NCBI GenBank assembly: GCA_006503475.1
Contig: RSEH01000036.1
Coordinates: 62,001-126,000 of the forward strand
DNA length: 64,000 nt
Source of the DNA: Stentor roeselii
Lineage: Eukaryota > Ciliophora > Heterotrichea > Heterotrichida > Stentoridae
Direction: 5' to 3'
The notes below the pieces were generated by a model that was not told the origin of the DNA, did no database searches, and was given only the letters and a program-made list of their open reading frames with translations. The translations under genes and the position numbers were made by a program. Shown in pieces: positions 1 through 9,453 of this stretch. Every line of letters starts with the position of its first letter. Position 1 is the stretch's first letter.

Positions 1-31
1 TTCTAGGAGGTAAGCAGGCCATTTAACAATA

Positions 32-1285
32 TTAGTCAAAAAGGGTTTTATTTAAAAATTCAAGGAATTCAAGACTCTTTAACATCGTAACTGAACAAAT
101 CTCAACATTTTGTAGTTTCTTCATTTTTTTAAAGTCCTTTTCGTGCTCTTCTTGTAAAATTTTCACAGAAATTTGCCCAAGGGTCAGAAAAATCCGGTTT
201 TTTTGTAAGAAGTTATTAAAAATTAAGTCAACTTTGATACTTAAGTTCTTTATCATCATTGATTCGCTGATGATAACTTCTTCAAATTGTTCAAGTTTAT
301 CTCTTCTTTCGCAGAGTATTTTTTTTACCAGGTTTGTAGGAGTTGTTATGTTTAATGATTTGTTGATCGTCAACTGGGAGAGATTCCAGTTTAATTCGCA
401 GTTGCTGAAGCTTAAATTCTGCTCGATGATATTTCTTACGAGACTTCTTTTCCCTGAATCTTTCATTTCACTTATTGAAGCGATTTTGAAGTTGGATTTA
501 GTGAATTGTGATGAAGTGTCTAATACTTTTAGTAAGAATTCTGAGTCTTTTTCACTTATAGTGATGCAGGTTTTGTTTGGAATGCCTTTTATTGTTGATA
601 CTATTGACTCCTCGTCTGATATCGACTCTCGGAAACGAAGGACTATTCGGTCTTGGAACATTGAAAAGTAAAGACGTGGTAAAACTAGTGAGTTTAAGTT
701 GAACACGAGATGGGAAAAAGTGGACTTTAGAGGCTGGGATAAGTGGTAGGAGTAGATTTCGTGGTCGTTTTGGCTGTACACGTTTATGTCGAATTGGGAG
801 AAGTTTCGGTTGTAGCTGATTTGTGAAATGCAGTAGACTCCGGAGATATTTGAACAGATTTTTACCAACCCATCATCCTCCTTCTCCTCTTCAACAAAAT
901 GCTTTCTCTCTACTTTAACATGATTCAACCTATCTAAACTGAAAGCAAGTCCATCCCTGACCTCAGTATCAATTCTAATCCTTTCAGCTGAAATCTGCAG
1001 CAAAGAGTCAAGTTTTTTGCTAAGTTTCAATATTTTCGAGAACCTTGCCCTCATCGAGTATTCATCCTGATACTTGTTACTAAGCGAAATCAAGTCCCTG
1101 ATAAGTCCAAGTTTCAAGCTATACAAGTTGAGGTTTTCCAGATGTTCCAAACCATTCGTCATCAACTTCGAGTCTTTATTTTTTTTGATCCCTGAGCTTA
1201 TCGGGTTCCGAATCTTCAGAAGCGGCTGAATTTTCTTCACTTCGATTTTTTTACCGAGAATGGCTTCACTCTGGACTTTTTGCAT
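32..1285 (-). CDS. Hypothetical protein, 417 aa
   Basis: One open frame of 417 codons starting at ATG 1285 and ending at a TAA near the window edge. I do not recognise a family. The first ~50 residues are basic (Lys-rich); residues ~60-100 look helical (Leu/Lys/Arg heptads); the rest is mixed with many Ser, Asn and Ile. No signal peptide or membrane segment is visible. It is divergent from the next gene with only 9 nt between the two start codons, so its promoter must lie inside the neighbour or be minimal. Likely a real ciliate-specific gene because the frame is long and the antisense frames are short. Confidence 0.75.
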   Translation of the reverse strand: MQKVQSEAILGKKIEVKKIQPLLKIRNPISSGIKKNKDSKLMTNGLEHLENLNLYSLKLGLIRDLISLSNKYQDEYSMRARFSKILKLSKKLDSLLQISAERIRIDTEVRDGLAFSLDRLNHVKVERKHFVEEEKEDDGLVKICSNISGVYCISQISYNRNFSQFDINVYSQNDHEIYSYHLSQPLKSTFSHLVFNLNSLVLPRLYFSMFQDRIVLRFRESISDEESIVSTIKGIPNKTCITISEKDSEFLLKVLDTSSQFTKSNFKIASISEMKDSGKRSLVRNIIEQNLSFSNCELNWNLSQLTINKSLNITTPTNLVKKILCERRDKLEQFEEVIISESMMIKNLSIKVDLIFNNFLQKNRIFLTLGQISVKILQEEHEKDFKKMKKLQNVEICSVTMLKSLEFLEFLNKTLFD

Positions 1286-1294
1286 GTAATAAAT

Positions 1295-1801
1295 ATGAAC
1301 TGCTGCTTGTCTATCAATCGATACGACCCTGTTACTTCAAATGTCAGAAAATTAACTCGGATTTTAAAGGTTTTAGGCTTGGTGCTTATTGTTTTTGCGT
1401 TTTTTACTCTGATTTTTAATTTGATTTCTGCAGTTTTAATGATTTTCACCTGGTTTTTAATTTGTTTTGTGTTGTTGACTAGAAATTGGCAGGCTTGTGT
1501 AGGGATTATTGTTGTTTTGACTGGAGATTTTATTTGGGCTGTTTTGATTTTTTTACATGTTTTGATTGGAGAAAGAGGAGATTTGGAAAGAGTTGGGATT
1601 AGACCTTTACTTTTTTTGGTTAAATTGCCTTTGATTTTACTGATTTTGTTTTATACTTTTTTGATGTATCGGGAACTTAAGGCCTTGGCTATTGAATCTG
1701 TTGAGTCTGTCGCTGTTTTTTTCAACTATGGGGCGAATCTGACACAGGATGAGGACGGACAACAAACTAATCAGTTTCCAGGACCTTCTTATAAAATTTA
1801 A
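1295..1801 (+). CDS. Small four-TM membrane protein, 168 aa
   Basis: I chose ATG 1295 because the frame upstream of it offers only a non-ATG start that overlaps the divergent gene. The protein has a short basic N-terminus, then about four hydrophobic segments (roughly residues 22-42, 44-62, 68-90 and 105-125) and a polar C-terminal tail ending in a Gly/Pro/Ser/Tyr-rich stretch. Size and layout resemble small Golgi or vesicle proteins such as the TVP/COPI-associated group, but no diagnostic motif was seen, so that is a guess. About 200 nt of AT-rich sequence separates it from the convergent kinase gene. Confidence 0.75.
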   Translation: MNCCLSINRYDPVTSNVRKLTRILKVLGLVLIVFAFFTLIFNLISAVLMIFTWFLICFVLLTRNWQACVGIIVVLTGDFIWAVLIFLHVLIGERGDLERVGIRPLLFLVKLPLILLILFYTFLMYRELKALAIESVESVAVFFNYGANLTQDEDGQQTNQFPGPSYKI

Positions 1802-2003
1802 TTTGAAGTTTAATTAAGTTATAATTTTAATAGTTTATTTCGGTGAATATTATGGATTTATTCAAGTTCATGACTTGATTTTAATGAATGTAACTTTAAA
1901 CTATCGCCATTTAAAGTAAAGAAATTTTTAATATTTTCAACTTTTTTAATACTTAATAATTACGGGTACATTTCCAGCATAACTTAAAATATTCATTATT
2001 CTC

Positions 2004-3044
2004 TTATATTACAATACTATTATTTTTACTGGGAATTTTATAAGTAAACCCACTTAAATTCCAGACATTCCCTGAAATTTCTCCAGAAAGTGTATCCTGA
2101 TTTTTTTTATCAGTAAAAATCTTATCAAAATTCGAGACATCATCAGATTTTTTACAATTGGGGACAAAAGGTGGTGAAACTTTCATAAGTGCAACATCAT
2201 TCCAATCAACTCCTTCAAACCACGGATGTTTTTTAATGACATGAAAGTCCTGCACCCTCATTCCAGGGTCGATTTTAAGTAGTCCTAAGACAAAGTCATT
2301 AGCAGCTTGAGTGGCGTTTAAAACAGGTGAAACAGGAACACTTACAACTTTTCGAAATATTTCTTTTTTATTGTAATTATAATGAGGAGGAGTTCCAGAG
2401 AGCATATAATAAAGAACAGCTCCTAAGCTCCAGAAGTCTGCAGCTTTTCCGTATTCTTCTCTTAAAATTACTTCAGGAGCGAGGTACTCTGGAGTCCCAC
2501 AGAAGGTTTTAGTCGTTTTTCCATCGTCTAGGAATTTGCACAGTCCGAAGTCGGTTAACCTGACATGTCCTTTTGAATCAAGAAGGATATTTTCTGGTTT
2601 CAAGTCGCGATATATGATGCCTTGACTGTGAAGAAACTCGAGTCCGACAAGGATTTCAGAAATGTAAAATCTTGCTCTTGGCTCACTGAAAGTTGACTCG
2701 TTTGTCAGATGGAAAAAAAGTTCTCCACCTTGTAAGTACTCCATTACTAGATATAAGCGATTTTTATCTTGAAATGAAAAAAAGAGCTTGGCTAGGAAGG
2801 GACAGTCAGAATTTGCTAATATGTTTCTTTCGGTTAATGTTTGCTGGTTTTGGTTTGTTTGTTTTAGGAACTTTTTTTGGAGGACTTTCATTGCGAAGAG
2901 TTCGGAGGAGTCTTCTTTTAGCACTAAAAAGACTTTGCCGAACTTTCCTTGACCCAGCTGTTTTTTACGAATAAATGTCTTAGGGGATAGAGAGCCGGGT
3001 TCTTTTTCAGTGATTTTTGTGCCTGTGGGGCAGAGACAACCCAT
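2004..3044 (-). CDS. AGC-family Ser/Thr protein kinase with acylation signal
   Basis: A 346 aa kinase. Visible motifs: Gly loop GQGKFG (31-36), ATP lysine in AMK (53), catalytic YRDLKPEN (145-152), DFG (165-167), activation loop TFCGTPEYLAPE (180-191). The T-loop and the C-terminal tail, which carries an F-T-Y hydrophobic-motif-like site near residue 332 (LSGFTY), place it among AGC kinases (S6K/AKT/PKC type) that are normally activated by PDK1. The N-terminus MGCLC has Gly2 followed by two cysteines, the pattern for N-myristoylation plus palmitoylation, so it is probably membrane-tethered in place of a PH domain. All catalytic residues are present. Substrate unknown. Confidence 0.93.
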   Translation of the reverse strand: MGCLCPTGTKITEKEPGSLSPKTFIRKKQLGQGKFGKVFLVLKEDSSELFAMKVLQKKFLKQTNQNQQTLTERNILANSDCPFLAKLFFSFQDKNRLYLVMEYLQGGELFFHLTNESTFSEPRARFYISEILVGLEFLHSQGIIYRDLKPENILLDSKGHVRLTDFGLCKFLDDGKTTKTFCGTPEYLAPEVILREEYGKAADFWSLGAVLYYMLSGTPPHYNYNKKEIFRKVVSVPVSPVLNATQAANDFVLGLLKIDPGMRVQDFHVIKKHPWFEGVDWNDVALMKVSPPFVPNCKKSDDVSNFDKIFTDKKNQDTLSGEISGNVWNLSGFTYKIPSKNNSIVI

Positions 3045-3103
3045 TTATAAGGCAGTTGAAAAATGCAGAAGGATTTCGAAGTTTTTTAATATTAACTATT
3101 TTT

Positions 3104-4570
3104 CTATTCGACCTGACTCCCTTCTTCAGAGCCTCTTCGAACTTTCTTAAGTAAATCTTTATTGATTCTAGCTTCGTGGTTGTTCATATGTTTTCTCTTT
3201 TTCGCATCTTTTTCCTGCATCTGGCTTTTGAGTATCTCGACATGCATGAGGTTGAGTTCTTTTTCCCGTTGTTTTCGTTCTTCTTCAAGTTTAAAGAACT
3301 CATCAGCGTCTTTTTTCCACATGTCGGCTTGTTCATCTAAATTTCTCTTTTCATTTACTTTTCTTTTATTTTTCTCTTCAACTTGTTTGTCAAGTATTTT
3401 TCTGATTTCTTGTTTCTGTCGACTGAGTTGGGCAGCTCTTCGATCATCTTCTTGTTTATCCAGAAGTTCTTTTTCTTCGATTTGACGAAGTAACATCATG
3501 TCTTCTTCTAGATTTTTCTGTTTCTGTTCTTTCAAGACAGTATCAGCCATTCTAGCCATAAGAAGTTGTTGCCGTTCTTCCCTTGATTTCATTTCATTGA
3601 GTCTATCTTCTTCCTGCTTATCGAGCATTCTGGCATAGTCTTCCATAGACTTGATATCATTAAGTCTTTCTTGTTCCTTAGCTTCCAGTTGTCTTTTTTT
3701 ATTCTCATCATTTTCTTGCATCATTTTCAACATATAAGCCCTTTCTTCTCTTTTCTTATCTTCAAAAGCAAGTTGATCAGCTTTTAGTTCCTCTTGAAGC
3801 CTTTGAACAAGTCTTTCATCAAGATTTCTCTGTTGTTTTTCATCAGTTTTCTTTCTTTTCTTCTCTTCAGCCAGTTGCTTGTCTCTTAGCATTTTTTCTT
3901 GCATGATTTTTTCCTTGTACATCATTTCTCGTTCTCTTTCTTTCAGTTCCATGATCTCGACGTTCCTTTTTTGAGCCTCGTCGTAAAGCTTTTCTTCTTC
4001 TTGGTCTGAAAGCTTTTTCCGGTTCTTGTCGTTCATTTGACGGTCTAGCTCTCGTTTCAGTTTCATCTTGTTCTCGATTTCACGACGAAGTCGAGCTTTT
4101 TCTTCTTCGTGGAACATTATCGTGTCGTATTCTAATATTGCCGCCCACTCGTCTTCGTCGTCTTCTGGAATGTATTCTGAACTTTTCTTTGATGAACGCA
4201 TTGAGGAGGCTACTGACATCTGGTCGGATGCCTTGACTGACCCTTTAACTGAAGCAGCAGCAGGAGTTACCGGCTTGTTTTTCGCTTCAGATTTCGCTGA
4301 AACAGACCTGAGATCAAGTTCAGCCCGTTTTTTAAGTTTATCATCAAGTTTCTGAAGATTAGCTTCAGTCAAAGTTTCTTGTTTCATGAAATTTTCAACT
4401 TCTTTATCAATGAACCCTCCCTCATTTCCGTATTTTTTTTTGAACTTATTAATGAGAAGTCCTTTAAGTTCTTCCCTTTCCTGTAGTTTCAGCAGCCGAG
4501 CTCGTTGCTGTTCAGTGAGTTTACTAGCAGCCGTTTGATTTGCCTTCGGAGGGACTTTCGGGTAGGACAT
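3104..4570 (-). CDS. Trichohyalin/plectin-like coiled-coil protein, copy 1 (probable axonemal)
   Basis: 488 aa, with a ~145-residue N-terminal region containing a Ser/Ala-rich linker, then a single long charged coiled coil (~150-470) rich in Glu, Lys, Arg and Met. The E/K/R-rich heptads resemble the TPH domain of axonemal proteins (CFAP45/CFAP53/MNS1-like), which sit in or on ciliary doublet microtubules. Nearly identical in plan and sequence to the 490 aa gene at 35944-37416; most differences are in the Ser-rich linker and the last ~20 residues. Divergent from CEP20 with about 195 nt between starts. The family call is by composition and pattern, not a proven domain hit. Confidence 0.85.
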   Translation of the reverse strand: MSYPKVPPKANQTAASKLTEQQRARLLKLQEREELKGLLINKFKKKYGNEGGFIDKEVENFMKQETLTEANLQKLDDKLKKRAELDLRSVSAKSEAKNKPVTPAAASVKGSVKASDQMSVASSMRSSKKSSEYIPEDDEDEWAAILEYDTIMFHEEEKARLRREIENKMKLKRELDRQMNDKNRKKLSDQEEEKLYDEAQKRNVEIMELKEREREMMYKEKIMQEKMLRDKQLAEEKKRKKTDEKQQRNLDERLVQRLQEELKADQLAFEDKKREERAYMLKMMQENDENKKRQLEAKEQERLNDIKSMEDYARMLDKQEEDRLNEMKSREERQQLLMARMADTVLKEQKQKNLEEDMMLLRQIEEKELLDKQEDDRRAAQLSRQKQEIRKILDKQVEEKNKRKVNEKRNLDEQADMWKKDADEFFKLEEERKQREKELNLMHVEILKSQMQEKDAKKRKHMNNHEARINKDLLKKVRRGSEEGSQVE

Positions 4571-4765
4571 TTATATGGAAGAGAATCGCCAATTCGAATG
4601 ATATGAAACTTTCCAATACAAAAACCTCCAAAAAAACAACGAAAATAAAAAATTCCTATTTTTGACTGATTTCTTTAAAAACCAAAAAAATTAAACCTTT
4701 TTCTTTACTCATCCAATTCAAACTTTTCCCTTCACCCTCCCGGCTGATCTCCTGTAAACAATAAA

Positions 4766-5212
4766 ATGGCGACCATGGAAGATTTGAAATTAGCTCTGAA
4801 AGAAACTTTATTTAAACGAGGGGTTCTTGGAGACATCAAAGCAAAAATACGTTCTGAAATTTTCGCTGCTTTGGATGATCAAGAGGTTTCTCGTCCTCGT
4901 TTAAATGATGAAAATTTGTTGATTAATGAGTTGATTCGTGAGTACCTTCAACATAATAACTATCATCATAGTCTGAGTGTCTTTTTAGCTGAAAGTGGAC
5001 AACCGGCTCAGCCTGTCATGGAAAGGGTTCATATGGCTCGCGAGTTGAAAGTCTCGGAAGATGCGAAAAGTAGAAGTGTACCGCTTTTGTATGGACTTGT
5101 TAGGGGGTTGAGACCTAATTATCCTGAACCTGTCAAGCCTGAACCTTCCATGCCTAGACGAGGGGATTTATTCACGAATGAACCTGAACCATTTGAATTC
5201 ACTAAACTTTAG
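4766..5212 (+). CDS. CEP20: Centrosomal protein 20 (FOR20), basal body LisH protein
   Basis: 148 aa, strongly like CEP20/FOR20. The N-terminus MATMEDLKLALKETL, the block GVLGDIKAKIRSEIF and the LisH block ENLLINELIREYLQHNNY match the human protein almost residue for residue; ESGQP and the PLLYGL block near residue 110 also match. FOR20 is required for basal body docking and assembly (shown in Paramecium) and dimerises through the LisH/FOP-type domain. The C-terminal ~30 residues are Pro/Glu-rich and specific to this organism. It converges on the thioredoxin gene with 16 nt between stop codons. Confidence 0.95.
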   Translation: MATMEDLKLALKETLFKRGVLGDIKAKIRSEIFAALDDQEVSRPRLNDENLLINELIREYLQHNNYHHSLSVFLAESGQPAQPVMERVHMARELKVSEDAKSRSVPLLYGLVRGLRPNYPEPVKPEPSMPRRGDLFTNEPEPFEFTKL

Positions 5213-5228
5213 CATAGGTATTAGACTA

Positions 5229-5591
5229 TTAGTCTGAGTCTAGACTAGGAATATATCGATTTATCATCTGCTGTAGCTTAGGAACGTTGACTCCACTCAC
5301 CTCACCAATCTGCTTTTGGCCTAGATAAAACAGGAACTTTGGCTTGCAGGATGACTGCTCTTTGCTAATGTCTGGAACCACACTTGAGTCAACTATGAGG
5401 AACTGAAGTCTTGAGTCCCATTCATCGATTTTCATTGCGATGCTACGGAATGATGGAGCAAGGAGTGTGCAAGGGCCACACCAGCTGAGGTGAATATCGA
5501 CTACTGTTAACTTTTTTCCGTTCAGTAGTTCGTAGAAGTGATCTTGATTTTTAACAGTTATTTGGAGCTCTTGCTGCTTTTTTGGAGGCAT
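5229..5591 (-). CDS. Thioredoxin-domain protein of the NME8/NME9 (axonemal dynein light chain) type
   Basis: 120 aa, one thioredoxin fold. The redox motif WCGPC is intact (37-41), so it should be active. The blocks VVDIHLSWCGPC and CKPKFLFYLGQ followed by GEVSGVN resemble the thioredoxin domain of NME8/NME9 (TXNDC3/TXNDC6) and outer dynein arm light chains of Chlamydomonas more than cytosolic thioredoxin. Free-standing, without NDK domains. Likely role: redox-linked light chain on ciliary dynein, an inference supported by the ciliary neighbours CEP20 and the coiled-coil gene. Confidence 0.88.
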   Translation of the reverse strand: MPPKKQQELQITVKNQDHFYELLNGKKLTVVDIHLSWCGPCTLLAPSFRSIAMKIDEWDSRLQFLIVDSSVVPDISKEQSSCKPKFLFYLGQKQIGEVSGVNVPKLQQMINRYIPSLDSD

Positions 5592-5633
5592 TTTTATTAG
5601 TTTGCATGTTTAGGGTGGATTTAATATAGTTTA

Positions 5634-8600
5634 TTATATTGAGTTAGTGGGATTAGCAATGTCAATTTCTGAAATATCTTCTGCCTTCAAATCTACTAAT
5701 TTACTTGGACTTGTAACTTCAATTTCAACTTGTTTTTCAATTATTTCCTCTGGTAAAACTTTTCCCTTATGCAACAATTTTGAGAGTTTCTCCTTGACAG
5801 CCTTGACAAAAACAATAAGAGGAGTGAATGTTTGAAAAGCAAAAATAAGATAAAGAAAAGTGATTAAGATCAGGTCCGCAGTTTCTATCATTTCATCGTC
5901 AGGGTAAACCATGATCATCAAAACTACCAGATATATAAAGACATTCACAGCTTCTGTAAAGAGATTCGAAGAGTTTATCACTTTTTCTGAGAAAGGCTTG
6001 TAAGCTGCTAGATAAGAAAAAAACTATTTAAAACTTACCGACATGTTCAATATGAGCACAAAAAGGACTTGAAAAATGGGAAACGATGCAAAGCTGAAGA
6101 TAATCAGCATAAAAGCAAGTCTTCTAGAAAAGAAGAAAAAATAGTAAAAAGATGCAAGAAGACTCTTATCATTACTGACCTCATAAAACAAAGACCCATA
6201 CTTTTCATTAATCTCTTCACTGCCTTGAGCGATTTCTTCTTTATGACTATTCATCAAAAATAACCCTAATATCGGCACAAGCAATACACTAAGACTTAAA
6301 ACAACACAAATAGAATAACTCACAATTTCAACAGGCGATGAGACTTTAATATACTGCAAACCAATCACACTAGCAATTCCAATATCAAGGTAACTTTGAA
6401 TCAAAAAGCGAATATAAGAGTTATATTTAAATTTCTGTTTCATTTTCAACATGATTTTTTGAATGAAACCTATTCTACACCTTCTGCCCAGCACTAAAAA
6501 ATAAACAAAAACCAGAAAATTCGTCCCAAGTAAAAAAATAAGAATCGTGATCCAATGACCGACGTTGAAAAAAATTGAATAAGAACGAAATCCGAACTCG
6601 TAGAGTCTTTGAGGAAGTTTTTGCAGGTCGCTTTCATCTAAAAAGTAGTCAAACATGCTGAAAATTCGGGTAACTTTACGAAGAGCTGTCACTAAAGAGT
6701 TGAATCTTGCTGGAAGGGCTACGTCCACGAGTCTTAAATAAACAATAAACTGAATTGAGTTTAAAAAGTTCCAGAATGAGACGTAATTGAAGCTTAAAAT
6801 CGAGATGAAGAGAGTTACGGATGCTCCTGCGTAAAAAGTGTTTGAGCCGATTGAGGAAAAAGTGCTGTTTTGTGATAGACTTTTTTTGTATGACTGGCTT
6901 GGGGTGACTTCAAAAGAAAACTCATTGTCAATAAGTGAGTTATTATAAATAGATCTGATCATTTTACTGATGGTCAAGGTACCTGTAGTGGTAGATGAGA
7001 CTTCATCATTGTATGTCATTTTAAGTTTATAAGATCTTAAATTCATTTCAATCAATTCAAAATCATTTGAAATCTCTTTAATATCAACTCTCAAATTATC
7101 AACTTTCAAGGGAGTTGATAAGTCCAAACTAAACCATATCAAAATATTCATATCATCCTCAAATTTTATCGATGCTGAAAATGACCTAAGGACACAACTC
7201 ACTGATCCTTCATATTCACTTGAGCAGTAACACCTACCCTGAGCCACAACTGCATTCTCCACACAAGAAAAACATTCTTTTTCTGAGCAACTTGTGCAGA
7301 GATCAGGACAATTTTCACATTTTTCATTGAAAAAGTACTGGTTTTCCTTACAAAAAATGCAAGATTTCGACTTAGAGTCCCAGTTAAGACATTCAACACA
7401 TTTAGTTCCTTTGACATAGAACCCATCAAGACAAGCGCATCCGATTTCTTGTTTTATTGCTCCTTCAGCTGCACATTTAATACAAGTTTTAAAATCAGGG
7501 CAAGTTTCACAGTCAAATCTGCAGCTTTTACAAGATAATGACGAGGATTTTGTATTAAAAGTTCCATCTGGACATATGCACATGTTTTCAAAAGGTTTCG
7601 CAAGAGAGTCAAAACAAGTTAGACAATGAGTTTTATTGCAACTTTCGCAGTCATCAGGGCATTTTTCACATTGCTCTGCCTGATGATAACCACTCATGCA
7701 CTTGCACCCTATGGTCACTGGGACTTTTAAAGGTTCCTTGCAAGTGAGGCAAGTTTCTAACTGGTTGCATTCTAAGCAGTCTTCATGACATTTAACACAA
7801 GAGTCAACTGCTGATAGGACAAGAGGTCCTCCGTAACCTGGAATACATTTGCACCCAAGGGAATCAGGTTCACTGTTGGTTGAAATGCAGGAGATGCAAG
7901 GACCGTAACTGGTGCATTCTTTGCATTCTGGGTGGCAAGGTTTGCATCTTTGATTAGTAGAATAATAACCTTGGTTGCATTCACAATCGAGTTCTGGAAC
8001 TGCACCAGAAACCTTACACTTTAAGCAAACACTTGCTGATGAACATACTAAGCATTTGGCCCCACAAGGAATACAAGAATCTGACTCTAGTAAACTAGAA
8101 ACATTAAAATATCCATCCGCACATCTGCATCCTCCAGAGGTGGGAATGGAATTCAAAGCCTTACATTTACTACAAATCAACCCATTAGAGCATTTTTCGC
8201 ATTCAGGCAAGCAGGGTTTGCAAACATTTCCATCTAAATAATAAGAGTCAATGCATATACATTTAGCACTAGTTGCATAAGCATACTGAGGACAAACACA
8301 AACAACGCTCGAATCAACAACTTCACAAGATTTTGCAAAACATTCAGAGCAAGAAAGACAAACCTGCGAGCTACACCCTTCTTGACAGTCATTACAATCA
8401 ATTCCAAAAGCATTCGTATTCCAAGTGATTATTTCTGATATACATCCAACTGAATTTCCCGCTACAACAGCAAAAGAGCACCCAGTGCAAGTTCCAACCA
8501 AGCAGTTACTCGAAGAATCTGAAATAAAATACGAAAGATCTGCCACAGAGCTAAACATTGCAAGAGACCAAACAAAACCAACGAATGAACTTTGTGAAAT

Positions 8601-9179
8601 TTTATAACCAAAATGAAATCTTTTCACTTGACTTGCATCAAAAGAGCCAGTTATCGACACATCAATTAAAAGTGCCTTGTTAATGAAAACTTTAATACTT
8701 TCTTCAATAATTAAACCAATAAAGAGCCATTTCCCTGATTTTTTCTTACGATGAGGAAAGGTTGTAGGACTTGTTTCTAGATCTAGGGGATTACCTCCTG
8801 AGTTAGAGTAGTAAAATTTTAGCTTTGACTCTACAGAATATCGCTGAAGGTACCAGGTGTTTGAACCTAGTTCGCTATATATGCATAAAAAGGTCAGGTC
8901 TTCAGAAAAAATCCAAAAACCTAATGTGAAGGAAGATGGGAATGAAAATGTTGGAACTATATCGTTTGGTGGAAGAGATATTGTTGAATCGTATAGTGGA
9001 AAGTAAACTCCTCGATCTGTTGATTTTACATTTTTCTCCAAGGTTGTTGAGCTTAGACCATTCACAGCTTTCATATCGTTGTTTGAGTAGTCTTTGAAGA
9101 TTTCACCGAAATTTGAATAAAATCGAAGATCCATGAGGAGAGACGAAAAAACTGAAGAAATCACGAGTATAACTTTCAT
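5634..9179 (-). CDS. Large cysteine-rich receptor-like membrane protein A (LamG-like, Cys-rich repeats, multi-TM)
   Basis: Two exons joined across a 15 nt intron (6024-6038), giving 1176 aa. Order: signal peptide (~1-17); a LamG/concanavalin-like region (~60-220) with FTLGFWIF and KVFINKALLIDVSI-type strands; about 400 residues of furin/EGF-like repeats (~230-650) with recurrent CxxC, CKxCxxxCxxC and CxCxxGY spacing; a Ser/Thr-rich beta region; then a C-terminal region from ~760 with at least six hydrophobic segments and a cytosolic tail. Presumed cell-surface protein; ligand unknown. Tandem partner of the gene at 9454-12969, same order of domains and same intron site. No upstream in-frame extension is needed: the start at 9179 leads straight into the signal peptide. 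Confidence 0.9.
6024..6038 (-). other. 15-nt intron in receptor A
   Basis: Read on the minus strand: GTAAGTTTTAAATAG. It contains an in-frame TAG; removal joins ...LNMS to FFSYLAAYKPFSEK in one frame, matching the paralogue at the same place. A at position 10. Confidence 0.95.
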
Positions 9180-9453
9180 TTTTTACTTGCTAATGTTCAT
9201 AAACCTTCCTTAGACCTTATTTAGTATACTTTTTTAGTTAACTTTAGTTATAAACCTGAAGATCTTATTATAATAAATTATCCTCAACAATAAATACTCC
9301 AGAAAACTATAAAATAGATTAAAAATCGTTTTTAATAATATCTTCTATGAAACAATCAGATTATTACTTAAACTATCCGCATTCTCCTATAAAAAAGATG
9401 TAAAAAATTCAAATTAAATATTTGGATTTTATTAAAAATGTTAAAATAAATCT